A DNA stretch of 64,000 nt from SZUA-309 sp965232595 (GTDB lineage: Bacteria > Pseudomonadota > Gammaproteobacteria > Pseudomonadales > Azotimanducaceae). Below the pieces are notes generated by a model, which was not told where the DNA came from, did no database searches, and was given only the letters and a program-made list of their open reading frames with translations. The stretch is taken from positions 1,488,001 through 1,552,000 of the forward strand of contig OZ246983.1 of NCBI GenBank assembly GCA_965232595.1, in the 5' to 3' direction. Positions 26,500 to 36,003 of this stretch are shown here, in pieces (position 1 is the stretch's first letter; each line of letters starts with the position of its first letter). Position numbers and translations under genes: made by a program.

Positions 26500-29293
26500 A
26501 TACGCTTTCCCAGATAGCGCTCACGTCATCCCGATACCGCGCCAGCGTCTGCGCCGCCCGCTCGGTGTCGGGGATATCCAGAACGCTGCGGTGCCACTCC
26601 GCGCGCAACGATAGATAGGCTTCCTTCAGCCGGTTGGCAGCATGGCCGGGCAGCAGTTCGGCGGCCTCGACCGCATCCAGGATGCGGACGTTGTCCGTGA
26701 ATTCCGTGAGCGCGGGATGGTCGTGAGCATGAGCCAGAACGAGATATTGCACCATAAATTCAATATCGACGATACCGCCGCTACCGCGCTTGAGGTCGTA
26801 GGCTTCCTCGTCCTGACCGAGCTGATCACGCATCCGCTGACGCATTGTCCGCACCGCTTCCGCGAGCTCCCGGCGGTCACGCTGCTGACCCAGCAGCTGG
26901 CGGCGCCTGGCTTCGAACTGCGTCGCCAGCGCCGGGTCTCCCGCCACCGGGCGGGCCCTGACCAGCGCCTGGTGCTCCCAGGTCCAGGCCTGCTTCTCCT
27001 GGTACTCGAAGAAGGAGGCGAGCGAGGAGACCATGGTTCCCGAGTTGCCGGAGGGGCGCAGCCGCGTGTCGATCTCGTAGAGCGTGCCGTTGTAGGTGGG
27101 GGCCGTCAGCACGTGCAGCAGGCGCCGGACCAGCCGATGCAGAAACTGGCTGGCAGTGGCCGGCAGGTCGTGGATGAAAACGATGTCCAGATCCGATCCC
27201 GGACCGAGCTCGATGCCACCGAGCTTGCCGTAGCCGACGATGAGAAAAGGCCGAGCCTCAGCGTGCTCCGGAAAGCGCGCCAGGTTTTCCCGCCAGGCCA
27301 GATCGAGGGCTGCTTCGAGCATCGCTTCAGCAAGCCAGGTCAGCGCGTCCGAGACCTGCATCAGCGGCAGGGTGCCGCGCAGCTCGGCCAGCGCGACGTT
27401 GAAGACGTGATGGCTCTTGAACTCCCGAAGCACCTCCAGCGCCCGTTCGAAGTCATCCGCTGCGGGCGCGAGCTCAGTCGCCAGCGCCGCCCCCAGCTCT
27501 TCCCGGTCCGGGACCATAGTGAGCAGGCGCTCGTCGAGCAGCGCGTCGAAGAAGGCAGGGTGATCGGCCAGGGTTTCGGCCAGCCAGAGGCTGGTGCCGA
27601 CCAGCTCAACGAAGTGCACCCGGGCGTGAGGATTCTCTGACAGCAGGGCGAGGTAGGCCGAGCGCCTGAGCACCGTGCGCAGGATAGGCACGACCCGACC
27701 GAGCGCCAGGTCCGGGTCCGGCTGATCGAGCACGTCTTCGAGCAGGGTCGGCATCAGGTTATCGAGCCGGCTCTTCGCCTCCCGCGACACCGAGCCCCGG
27801 TCTCTGGCCACGATCAGCTGACCGAGCAGCTCCGCCGCGACTTCCGGCTTTCTGAAGCCCGCCTCACTGAGGCCCTCCAGATCCTCTACCTGCGCCCAGA
27901 TCCGGGTACCCAGCGAGGCCACCGCTTCCTGAGCGCCGAGGAGATCATCAAAGGCAGCGCCGATGGCCTGACGATGCACGTCGAGCTGGGCCAGAAAGCT
28001 CGGAAAGTCGGTGAACCCCATGCAGCCGGCCAGACGCAGCCGGGACAGCTCAGCGTCCGGCAGCCGTTGCGTCTGCCGGTCCGCCTCTGCCTGGATGCTG
28101 TGCTCCGTATCGCGCAGGAACCGATAGCCTGCCTCGAGCATGGCCACCTGCTCCGAGCCGAGATGTTCCAGCTCCTCCAGGCGCTTCAGCACTGTCAGCA
28201 GCTTCGGTGAGCGCAGCGCCGCTTCCCGCCCGCCCCAGATCATCTGCTGCATCTGCACGCTGAACTCCACGTCGCGAATACCGCCGGGGCCCAGCTTCAC
28301 GTCCTCCGGGTGCTGCCGTTCCGCCACCAGCCGGGCTTTCATCTCGCGCAATGCCTCGATGGCCCCGAAGTCCAGGTAGCGGCGGAACACGAAGCTCGAG
28401 AGATCGGCCAGCAGGGTGTGCCCTGCGTCGATGTCGCCGGCGCAGGGGCGCGCTTTCATCAGCGCGTAACGCTCCCAATCCCGGCCCTGACTGGCGTAGT
28501 AGTCTTCAACGCTGGCGAAGTCGAGCGCCAGTGGCCCGCTGCCGCCGAACGGCCGCAGGCGCATGTCGACCCGAAACACGAAGCCGTCTTCGGTGACCGG
28601 ATCCAGCGCCTGAATCAGCTGCTGGCCGAGGCGCACGAAGAACTGCTGGTTGAGCTCGCCTCCTCTGCGCCGGGCGTCCGGCGCTGCCGGCTCGCTGGTT
28701 GCTCCGCGCTCTGGAAAGCAGAACATCAGATCCACATCGGAGGACAGGTTCAGCTCGGCGGCGCCGAGCTTGCCGAGGGCGAGCACCACCAGGCGTTGCG
28801 GCGCCCCGGACTCGGCTCCCATAGGGACGCCCCGTTCCGCACAGAGCCATTCGTGCAGCCGGCTGAGCGCGGCGTCGATCAGCACATCAGCCAGCAGCGA
28901 GCAGCCTCCCGTGGTTTCCTCCAGGGTGGCGCTACCCTGGCAGTGGCGCCAGACGATCCAGAGCTGAAAACGCTGGCGCAGCACCCGCAGGCCCTTCTGC
29001 AGGCTGGTCATGTCCGCGCAGTCGTGAAGGCACTCGGCGGTCGCGGTCGTCAGATCCGCGTGGCTGAAGGGCTGATCGAGCCGCCCGCCCTGCAGGGATT
29101 CCAGCAGCCAGGGACCCTGACGTCGCGCGGTGGCCAACGCAAACTCCGAGAGTGCGAATACTCGCGCAAGCGCTGCCGACTGGGCTTCGCTCAGGGCGGG
29201 AGGATTGTCCTGCTCGTCGAGAAAGGCGTCGCGGGCCTGCGCACCACGCTCACACAGAGGCTCTGCCAGGGGGACTTCGGGCCGGCCGCTCAA
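26486..29293 (-). CDS. glnE: Bifunctional glutamine synthetase adenylyltransferase/deadenylase GlnE
   Basis: Adenylylates and deadenylylates glutamine synthetase in response to nitrogen state signalled by PII. Two nucleotidyltransferase domains are present: the N-terminal one has LSSDVDLMF (D186, D188) and the C-terminal one has GPGSDLDIVF (D701, D703). I set the start at the TTG at 29293, whose TTGA overlaps the stop of the upstream ATPase gene; this gives 935 residues and fits Pseudomonas GlnE. Upstream codons of the same open frame lie inside the ATPase gene and look non-coding. Confidence 0.95.
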   Translation of the reverse strand: MSGRPEVPLAEPLCERGAQARDAFLDEQDNPPALSEAQSAALARVFALSEFALATARRQGPWLLESLQGGRLDQPFSHADLTTATAECLHDCADMTSLQKGLRVLRQRFQLWIVWRHCQGSATLEETTGGCSLLADVLIDAALSRLHEWLCAERGVPMGAESGAPQRLVVLALGKLGAAELNLSSDVDLMFCFPERGATSEPAAPDARRRGGELNQQFFVRLGQQLIQALDPVTEDGFVFRVDMRLRPFGGSGPLALDFASVEDYYASQGRDWERYALMKARPCAGDIDAGHTLLADLSSFVFRRYLDFGAIEALREMKARLVAERQHPEDVKLGPGGIRDVEFSVQMQQMIWGGREAALRSPKLLTVLKRLEELEHLGSEQVAMLEAGYRFLRDTEHSIQAEADRQTQRLPDAELSRLRLAGCMGFTDFPSFLAQLDVHRQAIGAAFDDLLGAQEAVASLGTRIWAQVEDLEGLSEAGFRKPEVAAELLGQLIVARDRGSVSREAKSRLDNLMPTLLEDVLDQPDPDLALGRVVPILRTVLRRSAYLALLSENPHARVHFVELVGTSLWLAETLADHPAFFDALLDERLLTMVPDREELGAALATELAPAADDFERALEVLREFKSHHVFNVALAELRGTLPLMQVSDALTWLAEAMLEAALDLAWRENLARFPEHAEARPFLIVGYGKLGGIELGPGSDLDIVFIHDLPATASQFLHRLVRRLLHVLTAPTYNGTLYEIDTRLRPSGNSGTMVSSLASFFEYQEKQAWTWEHQALVRARPVAGDPALATQFEARRRQLLGQQRDRRELAEAVRTMRQRMRDQLGQDEEAYDLKRGSGGIVDIEFMVQYLVLAHAHDHPALTEFTDNVRILDAVEAAELLPGHAANRLKEAYLSLRAEWHRSVLDIPDTERAAQTLARYRDDVSAIWESVFDDG

Positions 29294-31323
29294 GCCTCTG
29301 ATGCGGGCGACACCCGCAACACTTCCGAGACCGTGGTCAGCCCGGCGCCAACTTTCTGTGCGCCGGAAAGCCGCAGGGTACGCATGCCCTCCTTCAGGGC
29401 CTGGCGGCGGAGCGCTTCCACGTCGCAATCCTGGCTGATCAGCTCACCGACCTTTTCCGTCATCGGCAGGAGCTCATAGATACCCATGCGGCCGAGGTAG
29501 CCGGTGTCCCGGCACTCCAGGCAGCCTTGCGGCGCGAAGGTCTGGGCCGGCGGCTTGGCCCGGAAGGGTTTGATCATCAGGTCCCAGGCTTCGCCGTCAG
29601 TCGGCTCGGAAACCTTGCAGTGCGGGCACAGCGTTCTGACCAGACGCTGGGCCATCACGCCGAGCACCGTGGCCTTGATCATGTAAGGCGGCACACCCAG
29701 GTCCAGCAGGCGGGTGACGGCGGTGGGCGCGTCGTTGGTGTGCAGTGTGGAGATCACCAGGTGACCGGTCAGGGCAGCCTGGATCGCCATCTCGGCGGTC
29801 TCCAGGTCCCGGATCTCACCGATCATGATGATGTCCGGGTCCTGCCGCAGCAGCGCCCGGACGCCGGCGGCGAAGGTCACGTCGATGTTCGACTGAACCT
29901 GCATCTGGTTGAAAGCAGGCTCCACCATCTCGATGGGGTCCTCGATGGTGCAGACGTTCACCTCATCGGTGGCCAGCTGCTTGAGGGTCGAGTAGAGGGT
30001 CGTGGTCTTACCGGATCCCGTCGGGCCGGTCACCAGCACGATGCCGTTCGGCTGGCTGATCATGCCCTGCCAGCGATCGTAGTCGGAACCGGCGAGGCCC
30101 AGCTCCTGGAAGCTCCGCAGCAGCACGTCCGGATCGAAGATCCGCATGACCATCTTCTCGCCGAAGGCCGTCGGCAGCGTCGAGAGGCGCAGCTCCACCT
30201 CGTCGCCATCGGGCTGCTTGGTCTTCACCCGGCCATCCTGAGGCCGACGCTTCTCGGCAACGTCCATTCGCCCGAGGATCTTCAGGCGGCTGGTGACAGC
30301 CTGGTTCACGGCCGTCGGCAGCTCGTAGACATGGTGCAGCACGCCGTCGATGCGGAAGCGGATCAGGCCTTTGTCCCGACGCGGCTCGATGTGAATGTCG
30401 CTGGCCCGTTGGTCGAACGCGTAGTTCAGCAGCCAGTCGACGATGTTCACCACGTGCGCATCGTTGGCATCCGGGTTCTTCAGCTCGCCCAGCTCGAGCA
30501 TCTGCTCGAAGTTGGCGACACCGGAAATCTCGAAGCCCGCTTCTTCGGCCCGGGAAACGGACCGGGCCATGGTGTAGAACTCGAGCTGGTACTTGGTGAT
30601 GTCCCGCGGGCTTGTTACCACCCGCCTGATTCGCCGCCCACGCAGGGTTTGGGTGAGCATGCTCTCCCACTGATACATGTACGGCTGGGCGCTGGCGATC
30701 ACCACCTCGTCATCGGAGACCTCGATGGCGATGATGTTGTGACGCTGGGCGAAAGCGTAGGACATGACCTCGGTGACCGCGTTCACGTTCACCTGCAGCG
30801 GGTCGATGCGCTCGTAAGGCTGGCCGGACTTGTCGGCGAGCCAGAGGGTCATGGTGTCGAGATCGAGCTCGCGGCCGGGCTGCTTGCGGTTCTCGTAGCC
30901 ACGGTCGGCGACGATCTCCAGCGGGTGCAGGGACAGCTCTTTTTTCGTCCGCGGCGCGATCAGGATGTCTTCCGCCTGGCGCTGGCCGATGAAGCCCTCT
31001 TTAACCAGCTCATCGAGCATGGTCGGCAGATCGAGCAGCGTCTCAGACAGGAACGTCAGGCGGTCGGCCAGCGTCGCCTCGTCCGGATTATCCGCGGTGG
31101 GTGCTTCAGGGTTCGGCGCCGACGGTTCTCCCGGCGGGTGGGCGTCGGCTCGCTGCGCGGCCCTTGGATCCCCTGCGCTGGCAGCCTCTGCTGCCGTCCC
31201 GGGCACGGCTTCAGTCACGCCGCCGGGCGCGTTAGCGGGAACGCCTGTGCTGGAGCTTTCCGCTGCGCCGTCAGTGGCGCCAGCGTCTGCAGAATGCTCG
31301 CCTGAACTCAGGGGAGTGGCCAC
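29290..31323 (-). CDS. GspE/PilB-family secretion ATPase (orphan)
   Basis: A type II secretion/type IV pilus assembly ATPase, 677 residues from GTG. Residues 1-85 are low-complexity (Ala, Pro, Gly, Glu). An N1-like domain follows from about 85. The C-terminal ATPase has Walker A GPTGSGKT at 433-440, the Asp box TIEDPIE, Walker B IIMIGEIRD, the His box GHLVISTLHTND and a four-cysteine zinc site (C566, C569, C601, C604). No pilus or secretion partners are nearby, so the machine it powers is unknown. It lies directly upstream of glnE. Confidence 0.9.
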   Translation of the reverse strand: MATPLSSGEHSADAGATDGAAESSSTGVPANAPGGVTEAVPGTAAEAASAGDPRAAQRADAHPPGEPSAPNPEAPTADNPDEATLADRLTFLSETLLDLPTMLDELVKEGFIGQRQAEDILIAPRTKKELSLHPLEIVADRGYENRKQPGRELDLDTMTLWLADKSGQPYERIDPLQVNVNAVTEVMSYAFAQRHNIIAIEVSDDEVVIASAQPYMYQWESMLTQTLRGRRIRRVVTSPRDITKYQLEFYTMARSVSRAEEAGFEISGVANFEQMLELGELKNPDANDAHVVNIVDWLLNYAFDQRASDIHIEPRRDKGLIRFRIDGVLHHVYELPTAVNQAVTSRLKILGRMDVAEKRRPQDGRVKTKQPDGDEVELRLSTLPTAFGEKMVMRIFDPDVLLRSFQELGLAGSDYDRWQGMISQPNGIVLVTGPTGSGKTTTLYSTLKQLATDEVNVCTIEDPIEMVEPAFNQMQVQSNIDVTFAAGVRALLRQDPDIIMIGEIRDLETAEMAIQAALTGHLVISTLHTNDAPTAVTRLLDLGVPPYMIKATVLGVMAQRLVRTLCPHCKVSEPTDGEAWDLMIKPFRAKPPAQTFAPQGCLECRDTGYLGRMGIYELLPMTEKVGELISQDCDVEALRRQALKEGMRTLRLSGAQKVGAGLTTVSEVLRVSPASEA

Positions 31324-31332
31324 GTAAGTCCT

Positions 31333-31355
31333 TGATTAGCCGCGTGATTAGCCGC
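31333..31355. repeat. Direct repeat of TGATTAGCCGC upstream of the GspE-like gene
   Basis: Two exact copies of an 11-base unit (31333-31343 and 31345-31355) lie 10 bp upstream of the GTG start of the ATPase gene, giving a 12-bp period. The repeat could be an operator or a slippage product. The remaining gap to argA holds only the argA promoter and leader candidates. Confidence 0.5.
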
Positions 31356-31507
31356 ACGAACGGCTGTTTTCAATCGCTGATCCGGCAGTGTTAGGGATGA
31401 CCTTCCTATTTGCAACCGTGCCCTTGTATCAGCCCACGAACAGAGGTTGATCTCCGTCACATTCCGGCGCGAAAAGCCGACAACAGGCCTGGCCCGCGGC
31501 TTGGGTG

Positions 31508-31540
31508 TAGAATGCCCGGCCCGCCGGCCTCTGGGGCCGG
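31508..31540 (+). promoter_or_regulatory. Candidate argA promoter -10 and leader hairpin
   Basis: TAGAAT at 31508-31513 resembles a -10 box; no good -35 is visible 17 bp upstream. About ten bases downstream, CCGGCC at 31524-31529 and GGCCGG at 31535-31540 form a short hairpin with a 5-nt loop in what would be the 5' leader. No ArgR-like site was recognised. Confidence 0.3.
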
Positions 31541-31568
31541 TGCAACCAGCAAACGAGAGCGCAGCCCT

Positions 31569-31573
31569 GGAGG
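31569..31573 (+). promoter_or_regulatory. argA: Ribosome binding site that fixes the argA start
   Basis: GGAGG lies 8 nt before the GTG at 31582. It is the best ribosome site in the open frame and rules out the longer version starting 135 bp upstream. Confidence 0.75.
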
Positions 31574-31581
31574 TTCGAGAA

Positions 31582-32913
31582 GTGGCGGAGAACGACTACG
31601 CGCAGTGGTTCCGGGACTCCACGCCCTACATCAGCAAGCACCGGAACAAGACCTTTGTGGTCCTTCTGGACGGTGAGGCGCTCGACCTGGATTCGGAGAG
31701 GGCGGGCAACCTGACGAACATCGTTCACGACCTGGCGCTCGTGCACGTGCTCGGCGCCCGGCTGGTGCTCGTGCATGGGGCCAGGCCCCAGCTCGACGCG
31801 GCGCTCGCCAGCTCAGAGACTTTTCATCAGGGCCGGCGTGTAACCCGCGAAGCCGACCTGCCGTCTGTGCTCAGGGTCTTCGGCGAGTTGCGCGCCCGCC
31901 TGGAGGCGCTGTTCTCCACCGGCCTGCCAACCAGCCCGTTGCGGGATGTGGACATCAGCGTCATGAGCGGCAACTTCATAACTGCCCGGCCGGTGGGCGT
32001 CCTCGACGGTGTCGACCACGAGCTGACCGGCAGGGTCCGCCGGGTCCACTCGGAGCGAATCCGCCGAACCCTCGACTCGGGCGCCATCGCGCTGCTCTCG
32101 CCGCTCGGCTACTCCCCGTCCGGCCAGGTGTTCAACCTGGCCTCCGACGAGCTGGCTGCAGACGTAGCGCTGGCGCTGAACGCCGACAAGCTGGTCGTCT
32201 TCACCGCGGCCGATGGGCTGACCGACGCTGACGGCAAGCGCATCTCTCAGATGACCCCGGCAGAGCTGCACAACGCGGTAGCGGCAGGTGCCGAGCACCT
32301 GTCCTCGGTGCTGCGCGCCGCTCGCGGCGGCGTCGCCAGCTGCCAGCTGGTGTCCTGGGCGGCGGACGGCGCCCTGCTCAGAGAGCTCTACACCGCCGCC
32401 GGCTCAGGCACCCAGATCCAGGAAGATGCGGGCGCCTTCATTCGCCCGGCGGGTGCAGCGGACGTTGCCCACATCGTCGAGGTGATCAGGCCGCTGGAAG
32501 AGTCCGGCGCCCTGGTCCGGCGCAACCGCGACCGCCTGGAGGAGGAGATCGAGCACTTCCTGGTAGCGGACATCGATCGCACCGTGGTCGGTTGCTGCGC
32601 CGTCTACCCGTTCGGCGAGATCGCCGAGCTCGCCTGCGTGGCGGTGCGCGCCTCCTACCGGGAGGGTGCAGCCGGAGCCAGCAGCGCCAGCGAACGTTCC
32701 GCCCGGATCGGCAGCTCGCTGCTCGCCGCCGCGGAAGAACGCGCCCGGCAGAACGGCGCGGAGCGTCTGTTCGCCCTGACCACCCAGACCCGTGACTGGT
32801 TCCTGGATCAGGGCTTCACGGAAGCAGGGCTCGACGCGCTACCGGCACCGAAACAGGCGATGTATAACTACCAGCGAAACGCCACCGTGATGATCAAATC
32901 GCTGCAGCGCTGA
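31582..32913 (+). CDS. argA: N-acetylglutamate synthase ArgA
   Basis: Makes N-acetylglutamate from glutamate and acetyl-CoA, the first step of arginine synthesis. The 443-residue protein has an N-terminal amino-acid-kinase-like domain (about 1-285) with KTFVVLLDGE, LVLVHGARPQ and LLSPLGYSPSGQVFNL, the arginine feedback region. A C-terminal GNAT domain follows (about 295-443) with IRPLEESGALVRR and LACVAVRASYR. The start is fixed by a GGAGG 8 nt upstream of GTG, and the length equals that of E. coli ArgA. ilvD follows 27 bp later. Confidence 0.96.
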   Translation: MAENDYAQWFRDSTPYISKHRNKTFVVLLDGEALDLDSERAGNLTNIVHDLALVHVLGARLVLVHGARPQLDAALASSETFHQGRRVTREADLPSVLRVFGELRARLEALFSTGLPTSPLRDVDISVMSGNFITARPVGVLDGVDHELTGRVRRVHSERIRRTLDSGAIALLSPLGYSPSGQVFNLASDELAADVALALNADKLVVFTAADGLTDADGKRISQMTPAELHNAVAAGAEHLSSVLRAARGGVASCQLVSWAADGALLRELYTAAGSGTQIQEDAGAFIRPAGAADVAHIVEVIRPLEESGALVRRNRDRLEEEIEHFLVADIDRTVVGCCAVYPFGEIAELACVAVRASYREGAAGASSASERSARIGSSLLAAAEERARQNGAERLFALTTQTRDWFLDQGFTEAGLDALPAPKQAMYNYQRNATVMIKSLQR

Positions 32914-32940
32914 TGCAGCCCAGACCTATCGAGAACCGTA

Positions 32941-34623
32941 ATGACAGACGACACCAGCAAGCGACCCTATTCCTCTCTCGTCGTGGACGGCGTTGCCCAG
33001 GCACCGAGCCGGGCGATGCTGTACCCGGTGGGCTTCACGGAGGCGGACTTCGCCAAGCCGCAGATCGGCGTGGCCTCCACCTGGTCCATGGTGACGCCCT
33101 GTAACATGCACATCAACGCGCTGGCGGATGCAGCCGCCATGGGCGCGGACGAAGCCGGCGGCAAGAGCGTGCTGTTCAACACCATCACCGTCTCCGACGG
33201 CATCTCCATGGGCACGCCGGGCATGCGCTACTCGCTGGTTTCCCGGGAAGTGATCGCCGACTCCATCGAAACCGTGGTCGGCGCTCAGGGCTTTGATGGC
33301 TTTGTCGCCATCGGCGGTTGCGATAAGAACATGCCGGCCTGCGCCATGGCCATGGCGCGCATGGACCGGCCCAGCGTCTTCGTCTACGGCGGCACGATCC
33401 TGCCCGGCGAGGAGCGCCGGGACATCGTTTCCGTGTTCGAAGCCGTTGGCGGCCATGCTGCCGGCACCGTATCCGACATTCAGCTGAAGGAAGTGGAGAG
33501 CACGGCCATCCCGGGACCCGGCTCCTGCGGCGGCATGTACACGGCCAACACCATGGCATCGGCGATCGAAGCGCTCGGGCTGTCGCTGCCGAACAGCTCC
33601 GCCCAGAACGCGGTTTCCGACGCCAAGCGCCAGGACAGCTACAACGCCGGCGCGGCGGTGTTCAACCTGATCGACCGAGGCATCAAGCCCAGCGACATCC
33701 TGTCCATGGAGGCATTCGAAAACGCGATCACGGTCACCATTGCCCTGGAAGGCTCGACCAACGCGGTGCTGCATCTGCTGGCCATCGCCCACGCCGCGCG
33801 GATACCGCTGAGCATCGACGACTTCAGCCGCATCGGCGCTCGGGTGCCCGTGCTCGCCGACATGCGGCCGGCAGGGCAGTACAGCATGAGCGAGCTGATC
33901 GAGATCGGCGGCATTCAGCCGCTGATGAAAACGCTGCTCGCCGAGGGCCTGCTGCACGGCGACTGCCTCACCGTCACCGGCCGCACCCTGGCAGACAACC
34001 TGGCGGAGGTGGCGCCCTATCCGGAGGGGCAGAAGGTGGTTCGGCCACTGTCCAATCCGATCAAGAAGGATTCGCACCTGGTCATCCTCTACGGCAACCT
34101 GGCGCCGGAAGGGGCGGTGGCGAAGATCACCGGCCACGAAGGCCTCACCTTCACCGGTACCGCCCGTTGCTACCACGGCGAGGAAGCGGCCATGAGCGCC
34201 ATCATGGAAGGCGAGGTGCAGAAGGGGGACGTGGTGGTCGTGCGCTACGAGGGGCCGCGTGGTGGCCCCGGCATGCGCGAGATGCTCTCTCCCACCAGCG
34301 CCATCAACGGCCTCGGCCTCTCTCAGGACGTGGCCCTGATCACCGACGGTCGCTTCTCGGGCGGCTCGCACGGATTCGTGATCGGTCACATCACCCCGGA
34401 AGCCTACGATGGCGGCCCCATCGCGCTGATCGAGGACGGCGATCAGATCACCGTGGATGCGGAAAGCCGGGAAATTACCCTGCACGTTGACGAGGCGACC
34501 CTCGACCAGCGGCGCGCCGGCTGGCAGAAGCCGGCGCCGTATACGGACCGAGGCACCCTGGCGAAGTACGCGCGGCTGGTGAGCTCGGCGAGCAAAGGAG
34601 CGGTGACGGACGCGGGCGAGTGA
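32941..34623 (+). CDS. ilvD: Dihydroxy-acid dehydratase IlvD, short [2Fe-2S]-type
   Basis: Dehydrates 2,3-dihydroxy-isovalerate and its methyl homologue in branched-chain amino acid synthesis. At 560 residues it is of the short class. Cluster cysteines are C54 (TPCNMH), C127 (GGCDKNMPAC, with K128 as the probable carbamylated lysine) and C196 (PGSCGGMYTANTM). E. coli IlvD is about 616 residues and has a labile [4Fe-4S] cluster; the spacing here fits the more oxygen-stable [2Fe-2S] enzymes of plants and archaea. Cotranscribed with argA and the cyclase gene. Confidence 0.95.
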   Translation: MTDDTSKRPYSSLVVDGVAQAPSRAMLYPVGFTEADFAKPQIGVASTWSMVTPCNMHINALADAAAMGADEAGGKSVLFNTITVSDGISMGTPGMRYSLVSREVIADSIETVVGAQGFDGFVAIGGCDKNMPACAMAMARMDRPSVFVYGGTILPGEERRDIVSVFEAVGGHAAGTVSDIQLKEVESTAIPGPGSCGGMYTANTMASAIEALGLSLPNSSAQNAVSDAKRQDSYNAGAAVFNLIDRGIKPSDILSMEAFENAITVTIALEGSTNAVLHLLAIAHAARIPLSIDDFSRIGARVPVLADMRPAGQYSMSELIEIGGIQPLMKTLLAEGLLHGDCLTVTGRTLADNLAEVAPYPEGQKVVRPLSNPIKKDSHLVILYGNLAPEGAVAKITGHEGLTFTGTARCYHGEEAAMSAIMEGEVQKGDVVVVRYEGPRGGPGMREMLSPTSAINGLGLSQDVALITDGRFSGGSHGFVIGHITPEAYDGGPIALIEDGDQITVDAESREITLHVDEATLDQRRAGWQKPAPYTDRGTLAKYARLVSSASKGAVTDAGE

Positions 34624-35270
34624 GCCAGCTGATCGACGTCAGCCACGCGATCGAGGATGGCACCGTCACCTACCCCGGGCTGCCGGCGCCGATCGTCTGC
34701 GACTACCTGAGCCGGGAAGCCTCAAAGGCGCAGTACGCTGAAGGCACCAGCTTTCACATCGGCCGGATCGACATGGTGGCCAACACCGGCACCTATGTGG
34801 ATGCCCCCTTCCATCGCTTCGAGGACGGCAAAGACTTAGCGGAGCTGCCGCTGACCTCTCTCGCTGACCTGCCGGGGCTGGTGGTCAGAAGCGAGGCGAT
34901 GGCCATCGGTCCGGAGGCGTTTGCCGGTCTCGACCTGTCCGGCCGCGCCGTGCTGGTGCGCACCGGCTGGGATCGCCACTGGGGCAAACCCGAGTATCTG
35001 AGCGGCCATCCGTTTCTGACCGAAGCAGCGGCCAGGCACCTGCTGGACGCGGGCGCCGCGCTGGTCGGCATCGACTCTCTGAACATCGACGACACCCGCG
35101 GCAACAGCCGGCCCGTTCACACCGTACTGCTGGGTGGCGAGGTCCCCATCGTCGAGCATCTGTGCAACCTGGACGCCCTGCCCGACGACGGCTTCCGCTT
35201 TCACGCGGCACCGGTGAAGGTCCGGGCGTTCGGCACCTTCCCGGTGCGCGCCTATGCCGTCAGCGGCTGA
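34620..35270 (+). CDS. Cyclase-family metal-dependent hydrolase (KynB-like fold)
   Basis: A 216-residue member of the kynurenine formamidase/cyclase family. The family metal motif HxGTHxDxPxH appears here as NTGTYVDAPFH, keeping the aspartate and last histidine but with N and Y at two other positions; this variant group is also called cyclase in databases but has no agreed substrate. IDDTRGNSRPVHTVLL carries the late histidine. It starts at GTG overlapping the ilvD stop (GTGA). Confidence 0.8.
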   Translation: MSQLIDVSHAIEDGTVTYPGLPAPIVCDYLSREASKAQYAEGTSFHIGRIDMVANTGTYVDAPFHRFEDGKDLAELPLTSLADLPGLVVRSEAMAIGPEAFAGLDLSGRAVLVRTGWDRHWGKPEYLSGHPFLTEAAARHLLDAGAALVGIDSLNIDDTRGNSRPVHTVLLGGEVPIVEHLCNLDALPDDGFRFHAAPVKVRAFGTFPVRAYAVSG

Positions 35271-35874
35271 CGGCAGAGATCAGGCAGCAACGGCAACCCG
35301 CCGGGTCATCCTGCTGCACGGCCCGCCTGCCTGCGGCAAGCTGACGATCGCGCGCTGCCTGGCCGAACGGCTCGACGCCGTCGTCCTGCACAACCACCTG
35401 ACTTTCAACCTGGCCCGCACGCTGTTTGCCATCGGCGACCAGCGGCTGCCGGCCCTGCATCGGCAGCTGCGGCTGATCATGCTCGAGCACGCCCTGGCGC
35501 CAACGCCCGAGCACGCCGAGCCGGTACCGGACCTCATTCTGACCCTGGTTTACACGGATCCCGAGTCGGTTCCGAACTTCGCCGACATCATTCAGCGGGT
35601 GGACGCGTCCGGCGCGACGCTGCACCCGTTTTACCTGAGCTGTTCTGAGCAGGCGCTGCTCGAGCGGGTGGTGGCTGCGGGGCGGGAAAAGGAAGGCAAG
35701 CTGCACAACCCGACCCGTCTGGCCGCCATGCTGGCGCAGAACAGCTACCCGCCGCTGCCCGATCCTCGCACCCGGACCATCAACAACGAGACCATCAGCG
35801 CCGACGCGGCAGCAACCGAGATCCTCGAGCATCTCGAGCAGGCTTCAGGCCGCGACCAGGGTGAGAGAACGTGA
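35254..35874 (+). CDS. P-loop nucleotide-kinase-like protein
   Basis: A 206-residue AAA_33/shikimate-kinase-like NTPase. The P-loop is HGPPACGKLTIARCLA, a variant in which leucine separates the lysine from the threonine. LHPFYLSCSEQALLERV and GKLHNPTRL resemble the lid and substrate part of small-molecule kinases. Target unknown. The ATG overlaps the cyclase gene by 17 nt, so it is the last gene of the argA run. The 129-bp gap after it shows no clear structure. Confidence 0.75.
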   Translation: MPSAADGRDQAATATRRVILLHGPPACGKLTIARCLAERLDAVVLHNHLTFNLARTLFAIGDQRLPALHRQLRLIMLEHALAPTPEHAEPVPDLILTLVYTDPESVPNFADIIQRVDASGATLHPFYLSCSEQALLERVVAAGREKEGKLHNPTRLAAMLAQNSYPPLPDPRTRTINNETISADAAATEILEHLEQASGRDQGERT

Positions 35875-36003
35875 CCTGCACCGTTGATCCCGACCACGTT
35901 ATTGCGCATAGTTCAGGCTGATTCGCCCGATATTCAGCCAAGTTACTGAAATCAAACCGCGAAACTGCAGGGGAACCGGACCCTGGCGCAGACGATCGAG
36001 ACA

